Origin: Saprospiraceae bacterium
Lineage (GTDB): Bacteria; Bacteroidota; Bacteroidia; Chitinophagales; Saprospiraceae
DNA length: 14,945 bases
Direction of reading: 5' to 3'
NCBI GenBank assembly: GCA_020528935.1
Contig: JAJDFU010000264.1
Span: 1-14,945, forward strand
The notes under the pieces are model-generated. The model was not told where the DNA came from. It saw only the letters and a list, made by a program, of their open reading frames with translations, and ran no database searches. The position numbers were made by a program, and so were the translations under genes. Positions 12,690 to 14,945 of this stretch are shown piece by piece (position 1 is the first letter of the stretch; every line of letters begins with the position of its first letter).

Positions 12690-13121
12690 ATGACTACTGC
12701 CGATATCATGACCCGCGACGTAATCACCGTCAATCCCGACACCACGATGGCCAAGGTGCAGGATATCTTTCGCATGAACAACATTCACCACCTGCCCGTA
12801 GTAGATGAAGGACGGGTAGTAGGCATCATCAGCCATTCGGACTACCTCAAGTTGTTGCACGGTTTCACGCTCTTCAAGACGGAAAAAAGCCAGGAATACA
12901 ACGATGCCATCCTGCGCTCTCTATTGGTGGGCGAGGTGATGACCAAGCAGGTCGCCACCCTTCACCCCGAAGACAGCCTGGAGCTGGCCGCCAGCCTATT
13001 TCGCGAAAACCTCTTCCACGCTATTCCCGTAGTAGAAAAGAGCGGCGAACTGGCCGGCATACTCACCACCTTTGACATGATCAACTACGCCTTCAGCAAC
13101 CAGGCGCTGCTGAGCAATTAA
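12690..13121 (+). CDS. CBS-pair (Bateman) domain protein, second of two
   Basis: A 143-aa stand-alone CBS pair: DIMTRDVITVNPDTTMAKV to GIISHSDYLKLL, then EVMTKQVATLHPEDSLELA to GILTTFDMINYAF. It is paralogous to the preceding protein, with the same domain order, a similar linker and nearly the same length, implying a tandem duplication followed by divergence. The two may form a heterodimeric disc. The start is the ATG at 12690; a GTG two codons upstream (12684) is possible. It is the last gene of the plus-strand series. A small palindrome, TCCGG-T-CCGGA (13126-13136), follows the stop codon but is not followed by a U-tract. Confidence 0.9.
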   Translation: MTTADIMTRDVITVNPDTTMAKVQDIFRMNNIHHLPVVDEGRVVGIISHSDYLKLLHGFTLFKTEKSQEYNDAILRSLLVGEVMTKQVATLHPEDSLELAASLFRENLFHAIPVVEKSGELAGILTTFDMINYAFSNQALLSN

Positions 13122-13436
13122 CAGAATCCGGTCCGGACATTGTAATTCAACGCGTGTCACATCGGGAAGCGGGTCTTCTACTCCCTGTACTTCCATTGAT
13201 GCGGATGGGCGAAGATCTGGTGCTGTTCCCTGTTTTCCATGAAGGCCTTCGATACAGATGCCAATCCGGCCTCCGCACTGGGTGCAGGCCCCTACCCGAC
13301 TCGCTGCTCCGCGTTTTCCCCCGCTGCTTTTTGCAGGAGGAAGTGCGGGTATGGGCAGTTCCGGCCCCCGTCAATCATACCGGTTTTGGGGTAACTTCTA
13401 CGGGCAGTTTGGCTAATGGAGTTCCTCCCGGATGTA
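13122..13436. other. 315-bp gap between convergent genes
   Basis: No convincing gene is seen. Besides the TCCGG-T-CCGGA palindrome (13126-13136) there is GAAGGCCTTC at about 13239-13248 and a small GGAG-TTC-CTCC hairpin (13418-13428) just beyond the minus-strand USP stop. Short open frames on both strands give low-complexity Arg/Ser/Pro-rich peptides without family features. CTCCCGGA occurs twice, at 13425 and 13440, flanking the USP stop. The GC content is like that of coding DNA, so it could be a decayed gene. Confidence 0.4.
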
Positions 13437-14246
13437 TTACTCCCGGAAAACCAGCAACGGCACTTTGGTGTGGAAGGCCATCCTTTTGGAGAAACTGGTG
13501 TGGAACAGACGCTCCCACAAGCGGCGCTGGGGAATGAACAGGGCAAGCATGTCCACGTCGTTTTCCTTGATGAAATCCTCCATGCCGGCCATGGGAGAGG
13601 GATTAGTGATGAGGGCTGTATCGGAGAAGGATTTGGCCATGGGAGACTGCTTCCAGGTTTTGAGCTTGGCAGTCCCTTCGCCCGATGTATCCACGTGTAC
13701 AAACCCGAGGCGAACATCCAGCGCCTGGGCAAGTTCAGTGAGTTTTTCCAGGGCTTCTGCCTCACTGGGCAGAAAATCGGAGGCATACACCACGTGTTTC
13801 AGCCCTTCAAATTTGGCATCTTCCGGTATGGCCAGTACCGGGCAGGGCGCGTGCATCATGGTGTGGGTAGTGACGCTGCCCATCAGGCGTTCCATAGCGT
13901 TGTGCTCGCCTTTTGTGCCCATTGCGATGAGATCGTATTGCTTGTCTTCAGCTATGTCCGTAACCTCCTGGTAGACAAACACCCCGTAATCGGCCCGAAG
14001 TGTGCCGATGTGTTCGTCGGGAAAGCCCAGGATGAAGTTTTGCAGGTTCTTGAGGGTTGCCTGCCGCTTTTCGTTGAGCATGCGCTGAATGAATTCCGGC
14101 GGCACACTGCTGGCTTCGCCGACCGGAAGGTTGTAGATGGAGACCAGGTCAATGGTAGCGTCGAGGGCATCAGCCAGATGAATGGCGTAGTCAAATGCAT
14201 TGCGGGCGCAGGGTGAAAAATCCGTAGGGAATAAAATGCGCTTCAT
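13437..14246 (-). CDS. Tandem-domain universal stress protein
   Basis: A 269-aa protein of two USP domains. Domain A begins MKRILFPTDFSPCARNAFDYA and has the intact ATP-binding signature G110-T-K-G113-x9-G123-S124. Domain B (from about GLKHVVYASDF) ends with IPQRRLWERLFHTSFSKR and VPLLVFRE. It lacks the glycines but keeps an RR...LF..S..K/R pattern shared with the second domains of the other USPs here, which marks a common subfamily. The gene follows the partial USP gene by 12 bp on the same strand, so the two form an operon. It points toward the plus-strand CBS genes. Likely function is nucleotide-dependent stress protection or signalling under the same control as the rest of the cluster. 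Confidence 0.9.
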   Translation of the reverse strand: MKRILFPTDFSPCARNAFDYAIHLADALDATIDLVSIYNLPVGEASSVPPEFIQRMLNEKRQATLKNLQNFILGFPDEHIGTLRADYGVFVYQEVTDIAEDKQYDLIAMGTKGEHNAMERLMGSVTTHTMMHAPCPVLAIPEDAKFEGLKHVVYASDFLPSEAEALEKLTELAQALDVRLGFVHVDTSGEGTAKLKTWKQSPMAKSFSDTALITNPSPMAGMEDFIKENDVDMLALFIPQRRLWERLFHTSFSKRMAFHTKVPLLVFRE

Positions 14247-14258
14247 GGTGCAGGTAGT

Positions 14259-14945
14259 TTATGTGCTTGGCTTTTCAGAATAATCAATGGCAAGCACCGG
14301 TATTTCAGCGTGATTGACCAGGGCCTCCACGTTGGAACCGGTAAGCATGCGCTTGATGGGGCGTCGGTAGTGATTGGAAATGCCAATGAGGTTGGCGCCC
14401 AGTTCCCGGGCCAGGTTTCGCACCCCGCGATCTACCGAAAAGTCTTTGTAGATGTGGGTGTGGCAGTTGAAAGGATGGCAGAGCCGCTTGAAGTCGGCCA
14501 TGGCCTCATGGCTCAGGATGTAAGGCGGATCAAAGAGCGAAGAGGAGTGGATGGCCACCAGGTGAATCTCGGGGAGGAAGTGCTTGACGATCTCCTTGAA
14601 CCGGAGAAAGGGCTCTTTCTCGCGCTCGTCAAAATTGGAGGCGAAGATGACCTTGTCGAAGCGAACCTCCTCGAGCGGTTCTTTGATCACCAGCAGGGGC
14701 CGGTGCAGGCTCCGGGCCACTTTTTGGGTATTGGAACCGATAAAGAAATCGCTCTTTCCGCTGCTGCCATGAGACCCCATCACAATGAGATCCATCCCGT
14801 GCTCGTCGGAATGCGCTCGAATCCGGTCCACCAGCGGGCCGATGGTGCAGGTGGTCGTCAGGGAGGTATCCGGATTGTGCACGCGCAAGGGCTGGAGCTG
14901 CTGAAAGGCGCGGTTTTCCCACTCTAACGGCCGGGCCCAGTTTTT
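14259..14945 (-). CDS. Tandem-domain universal stress protein (5' end cut by window edge)
   Basis: The frame is open from the stop at 14259 to the right edge, giving 228 visible residues; the N-terminal strand and helix lie outside the window. A TTG at 14888 is in frame but is not the start, because USP-like sequence (WARPLEWENRAFQQLQ) continues upstream. The end of domain A has a perfect ATP-binding signature, GSHG-x9-GS (MGSHGSSGKSDFFIGSNTQK). Domain B starts at FDKVIFASNFDEREKEPF. Its loop GISNHYRRPIKRMLTGSN keeps the final Gly-Ser but not the second Gly, so it is less decayed than domain B of the other USPs. It is first of the two-gene minus-strand USP operon; its promoter lies beyond the window. 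Confidence 0.88.
   Translation of the reverse strand, partial: KNWARPLEWENRAFQQLQPLRVHNPDTSLTTTCTIGPLVDRIRAHSDEHGMDLIVMGSHGSSGKSDFFIGSNTQKVARSLHRPLLVIKEPLEEVRFDKVIFASNFDEREKEPFLRFKEIVKHFLPEIHLVAIHSSSLFDPPYILSHEAMADFKRLCHPFNCHTHIYKDFSVDRGVRNLARELGANLIGISNHYRRPIKRMLTGSNVEALVNHAEIPVLAIDYSEKPST

Noticed and set aside
13154..13537. A 127-codon plus-strand frame in the gap before the minus-strand USP gene
   Set aside because: It runs into the USP gene in antisense and its translation has no family features.

Overview
The window looks like chromosome from a moderately GC-rich member of the Bacteroidota, possibly a Saprospiria/Lewinella-type marine bacterium. The clues are weak Shine-Dalgarno sequences, promoter boxes of the Bacteroidota TAnnTTTG type (best example TAGCTTTG before hsp20), a CopD/HemJ-type protoporphyrinogen oxidase and small outer-membrane barrel proteins. 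This placement is an inference from style; there is no rRNA in the window. No insertion sequence, CRISPR array or tRNA was seen.

Left part (1-5683), mostly housekeeping: an OmpA-type lipoprotein cut by the left edge (minus strand), a divergent AI-2E family transporter, then an AT-richer gene-free stretch of about 535 bp. That stretch carries a probable structured small RNA ending in a clear intrinsic terminator and a 100-bp-spaced direct repeat enclosing a 20-bp palindrome. Next come a minus-strand pair (small beta-barrel protein, then HemJ-like membrane protein), a plus-strand thioredoxin-TPR protein (CnoX/YbbN type) and an HSDL2-like short-chain dehydrogenase.

Right part (5874-14945), a coherent stress cluster: a minus-strand two-component operon encodes a soluble PAS-PAS histidine kinase whose first PAS domain keeps the FixL haem-pocket residues, and a response regulator whose output is a CRP/FNR-type cyclic-nucleotide-fold plus HTH. 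Divergent to it are a thioredoxin-like/double-USP fusion, a second double-USP protein, an Hsp20 chaperone, an unrecognised 220-aa protein and two consecutive stand-alone CBS-pair proteins. Facing them from the right are two more double-USP proteins in tandem, the last cut by the right edge.

Central hypothesis: this is an oxygen- or redox-sensing regulon that resembles the mycobacterial DosS/DosR regulon in content (haem sensor kinase, response regulator, several USPs, an Hsp20 and CBS-pair proteins) but uses different parts: a FixL-like PAS sensor and a receiver-CRP fusion instead of GAF sensors and a NarL-type regulator. An FNR-like site (TTGAT-N4-ATCAT) lies about 41 bp upstream of the predicted hsp20 transcription start, and a related ATGA-N6-TCAT site lies between the kinase and the first USP gene. 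The haem pocket and domain orders are read from sequence; the regulatory links are inference.
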